NCBI GenBank assembly: GCA_029747015.1
Contig: JAKOGI010000365.1
Coordinates: forward strand, 557,001-621,000
Direction: 5' to 3'
DNA: 64,000 nucleotides
DNA from: Carnegiea gigantea
Taxonomy: Eukaryota > Streptophyta > Magnoliopsida > Caryophyllales > Cactaceae
The notes beneath the pieces were generated by a model. It was not told the origin of the DNA. It worked only from the letters and a program-made list of their open reading frames with translations, and did not search any database. How positions within the stretch are numbered: the first letter of the stretch is position 1; each line of letters opens with the position of its first letter. The translations under genes and the position numbers were made by a program. This document shows positions 54,856 to 64,000 of this stretch, piece by piece.

Positions 54856-57854
54856 ACCTTGCAAAAATTTAATTTCAACCTACGAAAATTTAATCGCATA
54901 CGGTTTACTTTCCTTCCCAGGCGCAAACTGTATAAGCCCAAATTAGGCACAACAAGTTACCACTTGTTTTACTTAGTTAATTACCATCTTTATGCCTAAT
55001 TAGTAATTAATAAAAGCTTCTTTTGGAGGGTGAATATAAGCCAAGTATAAGAGATGAATCACAAGACAACTTCAAGCAAACCCAACCACATACACATCTC
55101 TCTCTCTTCCTTCTTTCTCTAGGCCATGGCCCCCCTCTAGCTGCTGTCTTGGTGTTTTTTGGCCACCAGTCAGCCACCAGCCAGCCACCCACTGCCACCC
55201 ATGGCCTTGCCCTAGCTACGGTAACCCCCTCCCCTCCCCTGCCCAAGCACAACCTCAACTCTTTCATTCAAGCATCCAAGTGAGGTAACCCTAACATCAA
55301 TCCATGGATTGTTTTTGGGTTTTATTGATTGTTTGAGTATGGCTTATGTTTATATGAGCCAAGTGATGGTTTTTATGCAATTTTTATTAAGCTTAGTGAT
55401 GTCTAAAGTTGTGGGTGATGAATTGGAAGTGTGATTAAATGAGTTGAATCATAAAAGTTGAATCCAGGCTTGCTTGTTTCATTTATTGTAATTTTGATGT
55501 GGGCTATGTATATGAGGCCTTAAATGATCTTTTTACATCTGATTGTGATGATTTGGAATGATTTCAAGCGAGAATTTATGTGAAAAGGGAAGAGAAAGCT
55601 AAAACAGTGAAGGCTGGAAAATTTCAGGAAAATAGGGCAGACTTCAGGATTAAACTAGTAATGATCAGCCTATGGACAAATTATGATTTTTGGTGGGTAG
55701 ATAATTCAGTGTGTTAGCTTTCAAATGGCTTTTGAATTGCCTTAATTTGAGGTCTGTGGAAAAATTTAGGGTCGTTTTACCTGAACTGTGCTGAATGGAT
55801 CAAAACTGACACACTTGTGTTTTAGCCCCATTTTGGGAACCCCATTGTTGGAATCATGTTTTGTGCTGTAAATAAAACTTTGTTGGGACATCTTAATCTT
55901 TTCATATTGTGATTTTGTGTCTCCATTTGAGCTCAAGGATGAAAGTTATGAATATTTGAAGTGAATTGACCTACTTTGGTGCAATTGGACTATTATTGCA
56001 ATTCCTGTGCAGCGTATACTTGGAGGAAAATTCTAAAACTTTTACTGTAGATTATCCATATTATTTTTAAATTTCTTATAAGATTTCATGAATTTTGGTT
56101 GAGTATTTTGAGTTTGGTGATTTTTGAAAGCATTTTGAGTAATTGTGTAAAGAGCAATAATAAAGATTGAGTGAGATTAATCATGCACTCATTTTGTGTA
56201 TTTTAGGCCAAGCAAGGTTATTTAAGGAGGAAATGAATATTCATGGACTTTCATGAAGTTTTTAGCTTGATTAATGAGAAAGAAGAAGATAAGTATACAA
56301 TTTGAGAGCTTGCTTATGAGCTTTGAGTCAATTATGGATTTTACAAAGAAAATACCATGTTTAGTGAGCTTACTAGCTTCTATTTAGTTCAATAATTTAT
56401 TTGGGGTGGAATTCTATATCTATATTTATGAAAGAAATATAAGAAGTGGGAGAGTTATGACTCAGAAACCATATTTATCAGACCAAGTTATTGCAATTTA
56501 TGATCTTTTGAACCAAGATATATCTCTCTTGGCCTCAGACCTTTATTACTTACTCAATTCAAAATATATCAAATGTATTTATCAAGCCAATCTAGTGTAC
56601 TCATTGTTATCTTGAACCAAGCTATACATCAGCGAGCCTTGAATCCGTATCAGCAACTTATTTCAGAAAAGGCCACAACCACTCTCTCAATTGTCACCAT
56701 CAAGGCCTTTTCCTTGGTAATCTCATTTATCTCATTGTGGACTATTTACTTTCATTTACTTTATATCAGATTTAATGACTTTCATCAATTTAGTTTTGAA
56801 ACTATATTGAAATACTCAAGTTATGTATACCATTTAATTACTCAATTTCTGCTATACATACTTTTACTTACTCAATTATGTGAGTATAGATTATTTACTG
56901 ACTACGCATACTTACAATGATATTTATGAAACAGAGTTGAGGCCTAATTATCGTTCCTTGTTATGCAGAAGTGTTATCAAATCAGAACATATTTATCAAG
57001 TCAGATGACATTTATGAAACAACTGACATGTATCAAGTAAGATGAGATTTTTAAAGACTTAGGGTTTGTCCATTGCTTGTATCTTCAGAAAGCAGAACAT
57101 GTTTATCAAGTTACAACTCTTAATGAGTTTATCAATGAATCAGTTTATATAGTGATTTGCCATTTAACTTGTGACCGTGTCAGTTATCATCTATAGGACG
57201 TCAGCCTATCATTACCCGCGCGGCTTCAGGCCAACTCTTGATCGGATTGCTAGGTGTACACCTATGTATAGATCATATCATTGCAAGGGGCAAACATCCA
57301 GATAATAATGAGCAATTTAGTTTCATATTACTTTCATTTTCATAGTTATAGCGAACTAAATGAATTGCAAAAGAAGATACCCATCAATAGTGTTTTTATG
57401 CTCATTTTACAATACAAGAATGCATGTACTGAGTTTTTGCTCACATTTTTGAATTGTTTTCATGTTTTCTATTTTAGGTGATGAAGTATCACATGTTTCT
57501 CCTTTTAGCAAGCCCTTTTGGAAGTCATCAGATGCTCACAGTGGATTTAGCATAACATGAATGTTGGGATCGACCTCAGGATCAAGTTGGGTCTATATTC
57601 AATATACTTGTGTCGTGTGGAGTGTGAGTTAGCACATGATATGATTAAGTTGATGGTGTTGAAGTTGAACTATTATGGACTTTGGTTTTGAAGTGTTTCA
57701 GCTTAATAGATTTTGTGATTGTGAACATAAGTTACAAGATTAAATGGTTTCAGTGAGCCTTGTCCTTATCAGGACAGCGATTGCACCTTTTATTATTAAG
57801 TCTTCTGCTGTAATTTTTTATAAATCATATCATTAGCATTTTGGGGGCGTTATA
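54337..57854 (+). repeat. Tekay/Del-type 5' LTR, about 3.5 kb
   Basis: Starts TGTAATAACCTGACCCTAAC and ends GGGGGCGTTATA, followed by a tRNA-Met primer site. The 3' LTR starts at 61973 with TGTAATAACCCCACCCTAAC. By my count about 23 mismatches separate the two over the first 350 bp. The final CA is mutated to TA. Internal features include a trinucleotide tract (54691-54854), a C-rich stretch near 55130-55240 and the common Tekay words TACACCTATGTATAGATCAT near 57253. All open frames inside are non-coding LTR sequence. Confidence 0.92.
54691..54854 (+). repeat. (ATT)n-(GTT)n-(ATT)n microsatellite in LTR
   Basis: Blocks of ATT or TTA, then GTT (about 20 units with one GCT), then ATT again. On the minus strand it reads as poly-Asn, which is an artefact. 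Confidence 0.97.
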
Positions 57855-57858
57855 GAGC

Positions 57859-57870
57859 TGGTATCAGAGC
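57859..57870 (+). other. Primer binding site, initiator tRNA-Met type
   Basis: TGGTATCAGAGC is an exact match, four bases after the LTR end. Confidence 0.95.
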
Positions 57871-59929
57871 TAAGGTTTTAAGGGCCACTGTGAGCTATCA
57901 AGTATTTATGAGTTAGCTATCAAGGTGTGTATGAGTTATGTTGGACTAGTTAAATAAGCTATTGACTATAAGTTCATATGCATGGATATATACGGAGGAA
58001 CCATTTCCATTTGGGTGACTCAATCATTTGGTAATATCCTGAGATGCAAGCGTTAGCAAAGTGGAGTGTGGAACCATTGGGTCATTTGTTAGTGAGGCAT
58101 ACTCTCATTTATCTAGGAGTTGTATTGTATGTTTCATTTCTCTTATTTGTTTAAATTTTTATAATCGGGCACTCTGGGTGTGTGATCTGTTGAGTTATGA
58201 ACTCCGGTGTATGGCCATTGAGCTATTGAAGTACTTCTCTCTATTTCAGGCATCTATTGTGAGGCTTTAAGCCTAGGTTTTCGTCAGGTTTCAGGCAGAA
58301 CTCTGTCTGTTTTGCCCCAGGATTTGAGAGTCTTATTGAGGTGTGCTAATATATCGTTGAAACCTGATGTGGGGATGCCATTTGCAACTTCTTAAGAGAT
58401 TAATATAGTGTCAAGTTAGATGTAAACCTCTAGATGAGGAAATGCCTTGTGGGGTAATATCTTTGAGGTGAACCAGTTGATAGATGAATACTACAATGAG
58501 TGCTTATGTATGGTGATAACAATTAGTAGCTTAAGGTGTGCTACTTAGCATTATATGTGTGGTACAAGTAAGATTAAGTTGTCATGTATAGGAACTGTCT
58601 GGTCTTGATACTAAGGCCTTACCTCATCAATGCTCTCATTACTTCCTGTCACTGACTTATTTTTGTCCTAGTTACCTTGAATTGTTCAGAGGCATCATTT
58701 CTTTGCCACTAACACTCTCTTGATTTGTAATGGAGTGTTTATGAAAAAAAAAAATCTCATATGTGATCTGTGGGGAGTCCTTTAAACACATATAAGCAAC
58801 CTTTTTTATAGGTGATTCAAACCCTGACAATCATAATCGTTTAATTCTTTGTTTCCATAATGGAGCCTATAATGACCCCCAGTATACGTTACTGTGTGAT
58901 TTGCAGTTCTTCCTAAGTATATTTGATTCATTCTACTTACAGTTCAGTCATCACTATTTACATATTTTTACTGTTACCTACTTTAACTCCTTGCTTCTAT
59001 TTGGGCACTATTGATTTATTGCTTGCAAAGCCTTTGGTTGCTTTAGAACCAGTTATTGAATTCCTTTTCAACAATTAAATGTATCCATATTGTTGTGTTT
59101 CTATAGCATCGTAACGCCATGTTGGCATAGCACTCAATGGTCGTGACGGTATGTTGTTACTCAAGTTATTTTGGTAATCCTTTCTTCACTAGTACAGCCT
59201 ATTTTATTAATGATAAACAACGATTTGTGCTATTTTCATTAGCCAGTGGTTTTGAAATTTATATGCCTATCCAAGACTTCTATTTACTGCAAAATATGTT
59301 ATTAATGGATGTCATCATGTTCAGTCATAAGATTAACTCCTTCATCTTGACTTATTGTCCTTTCAAACACCAGATGAATAAAATTTCCCTTCTGGTACTG
59401 TTCACCCTTATCTTCATCATTTTACTCACATACGGATACCACATGACTTTTCAAAAGCCGCTTTGATAATCTGTCACATTTCTTCACCTTCATTACTTAA
59501 TACTCCCTCTCAACTTCATAACATCGTTTAATTACTTTACTATCATAACCATCATGAATAAACTACATGTCTTGTATATGCAGGACATTTATATGCCTCT
59601 CTTTCATTACGAATCTTTGTCCTTTCATTCATTCTGCTTATATGCCTGTTTTTTGCAACCAATAAAGAAATATCTTTGCAAGAGTTCATGGTGTGGTTGC
59701 ACCTCTTTACGCTTTAGATCTTCCCCCTGTCTTTTAAATTTGTTGAGACCGGTAAGCAGTTGAATGTGTTATCTTTTGTAAATATGCTTCTATTAGTATT
59801 GCTGAAAACATATTTATTGGGCATTCAATCCAGTTTGATTGGCAGACTTTGTTATCATTATGGGGATGAACTGATTGTGTACTTATAGAAGATGAATATT
59901 AGTGATATGCCAACCACACTCAGTATATA
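57871..59929 (+). other. Tekay leader and gag-protease zone, unreadable
   Basis: This is where gag and protease should be, but I find no capsid core, zinc knuckle or DSG motif. Short open frames here are Cys/Phe/Leu-rich and look random. Either heavy decay or replacement by other sequence. Confidence 0.5.
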
Positions 59930-60400
59930 TATATCCATAAAAACAGTTTGTGAATTTAGAGATGTTTCATCTGAGGACTTTCAGGACTGTTTTCTCCTAT
60001 GAAACATTGATTTTCAGATCAACTTAGTTCTAGGTACTCAATCCATTTTCAGAGCCCCTATCATATGACCCCCAGCAGAGTTCAAAGAACTAAAGATTTA
60101 GTAAGATGAGTTGTTATAGAAGGAAGTTATTTGACCAAATGTGTCACCGTGGGAAACCCTAGTTTTATATGTGTGAAGAAGAAAGGTAGAACCTTATGGT
60201 TGTGTGTTGCGTATAGAGAGTCGAACAAGATCACTATTAAAAACAAGTGCCCTATACCTTGAATAAATGATCTATGGGATTAATTGCCAACCATAGAAGT
60301 CTTTTCCAAGAATGATTTGAGGTCCGGATATCGCACCTAAACCATGCAACCAGAGTTTATTTTTTGCAAGAATGCCCTTTTATAGTAATTTTTAAAATTG
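59930..60400 (+). pseudogene. Tekay protease-RT link and RT N-terminus, degenerate
   Basis: In shifting frames the strand gives KTVCEFRDVSSEDFQDC near 59938 (family: PVVCEFPDVFPEDLPGL) and IDFQINLVLGTQSIFRAP near 60010 (IEF.IDLVPGT.PIS..P). It continues PPAEFKELK near 60067, FICVKKKGRTLWLCVAYRES near 60155 and NKITIKNKCPIP near 60225. EVFSKNDLRSGY follows near 60295 (family: [14 protein letters not shown]). The palm with YVDD and everything after it is missing. Confidence 0.85.
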
Positions 60401-61399
60401 TTTGCATGTCTCATCTTCAAAACTTGATATTATCCAATATTGTTTAATCTCCCTTGCATTTCAACCTGATGTTTCCTATTAGCATGATCTTTCATGTCTT
60501 TCCAAACCCATTGTTAAATGTGCAATACATTTTTATTCGATCTTAGATGGTTGTCAACATTCCAGTGCTCTCAACCTTCACCATCTTTATTTCATGATTA
60601 TGAGTTGTAGGCCATTCCGTTGAGAGTCGATTCACACATCTACCTGACATCTCATTTATTCATAATGATAAGCTAGTGTAACTTGTTCTGAATTCATAAT
60701 GTAATTCAACTTTCATTGGTGTGGGTAATTGCGATTATTATAATCCCCTTACTCTCTTTATTTTGAACTTTAACTCCCACACATATATCTTATTATACCA
60801 ATCCATTTATCTATTCATTACACTTTGCTTATCCAATCTATCTATCTATGTATTGCACATTACTTGTTCCATCTATTTATTGCACTCATCTTACTGCTTG
60901 TGGCTATAAAGTCACCTAGTTGAAGCTCTGTTGCTTGTCATCTTGTTTCCAATTCATCAGTTAAACCTGAGTATAACCGGGCCATCTTTCTCCTTGGTTG
61001 ATTATTTATTGGACCTCTTATGATCCATATTTATGAACCATAATTCTTGTGGGATCATATTTCAGAATTCATGATATACTTATGGTTATCTTTATTCTAA
61101 CCACCCCATGATAATCTCTCCTTTATTTTCCTTTTCTAGTCTCATTTGCTCATTTCTTTTGTATGTAATGATTCCCTTGGCTAAGAATTTGATCACTCTC
61201 ATCCCTAACCATGGTCATTTCATTGTCGATTATCGATCGGGAGCAGATCCTTAAGTAGTCTGATGAGGGGAGATCACGTAATGCATTATAAATATCAGAT
61301 GAGGACATTTTGATAAGGGCATAATCTCAAGCACAGCGTAATTATATAGGAGTGAACCAGAAGAAACATTGAGTATAAGTCAGAGCTAACCCAAGCAAG
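60401..61399 (+). other. Tekay interior where RT palm to integrase core should be
   Basis: No recognisable RNase H or integrase core. The sequence is T-rich with repeated CATCTATTTAT/TCTATCTAT words at 60800-60890. The internal region of the element is only about 4.1 kb in total, so a deletion or replacement is likely. Confidence 0.45.
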
Positions 61400-61960
61400 C
61401 ATTGTTGAGGTGATACAAGGACGGTGAAAGAGTCGTGCTCGCAAAACAAAGAAATAACCAAAGTCTCAGATGGGTTATGAAGTATTTCAAAAGGCTTTTC
61501 TAGTCAAGGTAGTAAGAGACCGACTATCCAAGGACAATTAGGGACTAGTTATATGGGGCCTTATGATTCATTGAAAGGTTAAATCCTGTAGCTTGTTAAT
61601 TGCACCTACCTGTTGAACCCGAACACGTATATAATGTGTTTTATAGCTTGTAATAATATCAGAGTACTTATTGGCGTATACAATAGTTTGCCTCAGTAGA
61701 CAAGGTGATGAACCAGTAGTGAGCACCTTCTCACTAGTAACAAAGTTTTTTTCTTTCAAAGAGAATAATAATTTTGAACCAAAGTAATCGAGCCAGTAAA
61801 GTCACTAAGGATCTAGATACTCGAACGCAGGATTAAGCAGCTGTACACTTTAGACTAATCATACCTCTTTGGAAGGAAGCAATGAAAACCAACTATTGAT
61901 ATTTGAGGCAGTTTTGCATACATAAAAAAGCTTCATGAGTTTCGAGGACGAAACTCTTTA
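61400..61960 (+). pseudogene. Tekay integrase C-terminus with chromodomain remnant
   Basis: Near 61400-61530 there is RRKSRARKTKK and GYEVFQKAFLVKVVRDRLSK, aligning with the tail block RRRPLEF..GD.VFLKVSP.KG. YMGPYDSLKG at 61551 stands for Y(I/V)GP(F/Y)EIL. At 61790-61940 EPVKSLRI, ILERRIKQLYTL and then FRGRNSL correspond to the chromodomain segment (QILDR....LR.K.IPLVKVLW) and the usual C-terminus just before the polypurine tract. Stops abound. Lineage (Tekay/Del) is supported by this terminus and the LTR type. Confidence 0.8.
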
Positions 61961-61972
61961 AGGGGGGCAGGC
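61961..61972 (+). other. Polypurine tract of the Tekay element
   Basis: AGGGGGGCAGGC directly precedes the 3' LTR, the usual plus-strand priming site of Del/Tekay elements. Confidence 0.88.
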
Positions 61973-62328
61973 TGTAATAACCCCACCCTAACCTATATTT
62001 ATTTATTTAAATCATATTTATTTATTTAATTAATCATGTTTATTGATTTAATTAATCATGTTTATTGATTTAATTGGTCATGGTTATTTATTTAACCAAA
62101 TTATGTTTATTAATTCAATTACACCCCATTTATTTATCGAACGAATTCTATTACGTTATTTAAAATTTTCCACCTTCATTTATCATATTTAATCATTCCG
62201 GTTGGCAGATATTTCATTTGGGTCCCATTTTGCAATTCAAGTTTCATTGATTATAAATTTCAGTTTCGGTGATTGATTAAATATCGGGTGAATCGATAAT
62301 AGGCCTCGATAATTATGATTTAAGAAGA

Positions 62329-62416
<88 letters not shown>

Positions 62417-64000
62417 ACATTGTAGAAATTTAATTTCAAGCTACAAAAATTCAATCACATACGGCTTACTTTCCTTCCCAGGCCCAAACCGTATAAGCCC
62501 AATTTAGGCCCAACAAGTTACCACTTGTTTTACTTAATTAATTACCATATTTATGCCTAATTAGTAATTAGCAAAAACTTCTTTCGAAGGGTGAATATAA
62601 GCCAAGTATAAGAGATGAATCACAAGATAACTTCGAGCAAACCCAACCACACACACATCTCTTTCCCTTCTTTTTTTCTCTAGCCCATGGCCCCCCTCCA
62701 GCTGCTGCCCCGGTGTTTTTTAGCCACCAGCCGGCCGCCGATCGCCACCCCTGGCCTTCCCCTAGCCACGGCAGTCCCCTCCCCTGCCCAAGCACAACCT
62801 CAACTCTTTTATTCAAGTATCCAAGTGAGGTAACCCTAACCTCAACCCATGGAATTTTTTGGAGTTTTATTGATTGTTTGAGTATGTCTTATATTTATAT
62901 GAGCCAAGTGATGGTTGTTATTATTGAGTTTAGTGATGTCTAAAGTTGTGGGTGATGAATTGGAAGTGTGATCAAATGAGTTGAATCAAAGCTTGCTTGT
63001 TTCATTTATTTTGATTCTGATATGGGTTATGTATATGAGGCCTCAAATGACCTTTTTATATCTCATTGTGGTGGTTTGGAATGATTTCAAACAAGGATTT
63101 ATGTGAAAAAGGAAGAGAAAGCTAAAACAGTGAATGCTGAAAATTTCAAGAAAACAGGATAGACTTCAGGATTAAATTGGTAATGATCAGCCCATGGGAA
63201 AATCATGATTTTTGATGGGTAGATAGGTCAGTAAGTTATGTTTCAAATAGCTTTTGAATCGCCTTAATCTGAGGTCTGCGGAAAAAGTTATGGTCATTTT
63301 ACCAAACCTATGCAAAATGAACCAAAACTGACACACTTGTGTTTTAGCCCCATTTTGGGAACCCTATTGTGGAAATCATATTTTGTATTGTAAATGAAAG
63401 TTTTTCAGGACTTCTTAATATTTTCATATTGGGGTTTTAGTCTCCATTTGAGGTCAAGGGTGAAAGTTATGAATTTTTATCGTGAACTGACCTGCTTTGG
63501 TGTAATTGGGCTGTTATTGCAATTTCTGTGCAGCGTATACTTAGAGAACAATTCTAAAAATTTTACTATAGATTTTTCATATTATTTTTGAATTTCCTAT
63601 AAGATTTCATGAATTTTGGTTGAGTATTTTGAGTTTGGTGAGTTTTGGAAATATTTTGAGTAATTGTGTAAAAAGCAATATTAAAGATTAAGTGAGATTG
63701 ATCATGCACTCATTTTGTGTATTTTGGGCCAAGCAAGGTTATTTATGGGGAAATTAATATTCATAGACTTTCATGGAGCTTTTAGCTAATTAATGAGAAA
63801 GAAGAAGACATGTATGCAATTTGAGAGCTTTTTTATGAGCTTTGAATCAATTATGGATTTTACAAAGAAAATATCACGTTTAGTGAGCGTAATGGATTCT
63901 ATTGAGTTCAATGATTCATTTGGGGTGTAATTCTATATTTAATGGATTTATGAATGAAATATGAGAAGTGGGAAGAGTTGTGACTTAGAAACCATATTTA
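61973..64000 (+). repeat. Tekay/Del-type 3' LTR, continues beyond window
   Basis: Collinear with 54337 onward, with small indels; about 2.0 of 3.5 kb lies inside the window. The C-rich block at 62690-62800 corresponds to 55130-55250 of the 5' LTR. Confidence 0.93.
62329..62415 (+). repeat. (AAT)14-(ATT)15 inverted microsatellite in LTR
   Basis: Fourteen AAT units run straight into fifteen ATT units, so the tract is self-complementary. It sits at the same LTR position as the ATT/GTT tract at 54691-54854. Confidence 0.96.

Larger units (their letters stand above)
54337..64000 (+). mobile_element. Tekay/Del-type chromovirus, eroded interior
   Basis: Whole-element entry. Long LTRs surround a 4.1-kb interior that keeps an exact primer site, traces of RT N-terminus, the integrase/chromodomain end and the polypurine tract. 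Lengths suggest mobilisation in trans or heavy decay after insertion. The 5' target flank is AGGCA at 54332-54336; the partner lies outside the window. Confidence 0.88.

Noticed and set aside
54601..54864. Long poly-Asn open frame on the minus strand
   Set aside because: It is the translation of the ATT/GTT microsatellite inside a Tekay LTR.
55007..55283. G/C-rich open frames on both strands (Gly/Arg-rich or Pro/His-rich)
   Set aside because: The same sequence recurs in the 3' LTR near 62568-62816, so it is untranslated LTR sequence rather than a gene.
57859..57870. TGGTATCAGAGC considered as part of a tRNA gene
   Set aside because: Only the 12-nt primer complement is present; no cloverleaf or A and B boxes surround it. 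The same holds for the other primer sites.
59137..59466. Open frame of 109 codons in the Tekay interior considered as gag
   Set aside because: It is rich in Phe, Leu and Cys and shows no capsid or zinc-knuckle motif; it appears to be random.

Overview
The window is plant nuclear DNA, and every stretch that could be classified is transposable-element sequence. I found no intact gene, no convincing host exon, no tRNA or rRNA gene and no CRISPR array. The plant origin rests on plant-specific Ty3/gypsy lineages (Athila, Tat/Ogre-like and two kinds of chromovirus), on plant-type primer binding sites (tRNA-Asp and initiator tRNA-Met), on hAT and PIF/Harbinger-like MITEs, and on a remnant with a plant mobile domain (PMD). 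I cannot name the species. All coding remnants carry frameshifts and stops. Many stops sit where the families have Gln, Arg or Trp, as expected from deamination of methylated cytosines.

Layout. 1-2102: 5' part of a minus-strand Athila element (gag, tRNA-Asp primer site, LTR). 2105-2460: fragment of an LTR related to that of chromovirus family B. 2922-9210: plus-strand Tat/Ogre-type gag-pol, with a 333-bp hAT MITE at 5540-5872. 9650-11870: minus-strand PMD plus coiled-coil remnant, followed by a minus-strand B-like LTR fragment. 13940-27515: a minus-strand Tat element bounded by diverged direct repeats, with pol at 21930-26050. On its opposite strand is an antisense ORF (17792-22130), split by a 2.7-kb AT-rich TIR element (18405-21116), which itself holds a 543-bp hAT MITE. 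27517-30756: plus-strand Athila LTR, primer site and gag, cut by a Tat LTR. 30757-36386: Tat element with gag but no visible pol.

36387-47453: chromovirus A (CRM/Galadriel-like, plus strand). It is split by a minus-strand copy of chromovirus B (37874-43455) that carries an internal tandem duplication of about 1.2 kb. 47455-49237: minus-strand Athila gag-protease fragment. 49238-54336: second copy of chromovirus B, plus strand, cut in integrase by the next insertion. 54337-64000: a Tekay/Del-type chromovirus with LTRs of about 3.5 kb and an eroded 4.1-kb interior. Its 3' LTR runs off the window.

Nesting gives relative ages. Tekay is younger than chromovirus B (+). The B (-) copy is younger than chromovirus A. 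Athila (+) lies in the Tat (-) LTR and is itself cut by the gag-only Tat. The AT-rich TIR element is younger than the Tat (-) element, and its hAT MITE is younger still. Family assignments come from reading translated motifs by eye against remembered family consensus; no database search was run.
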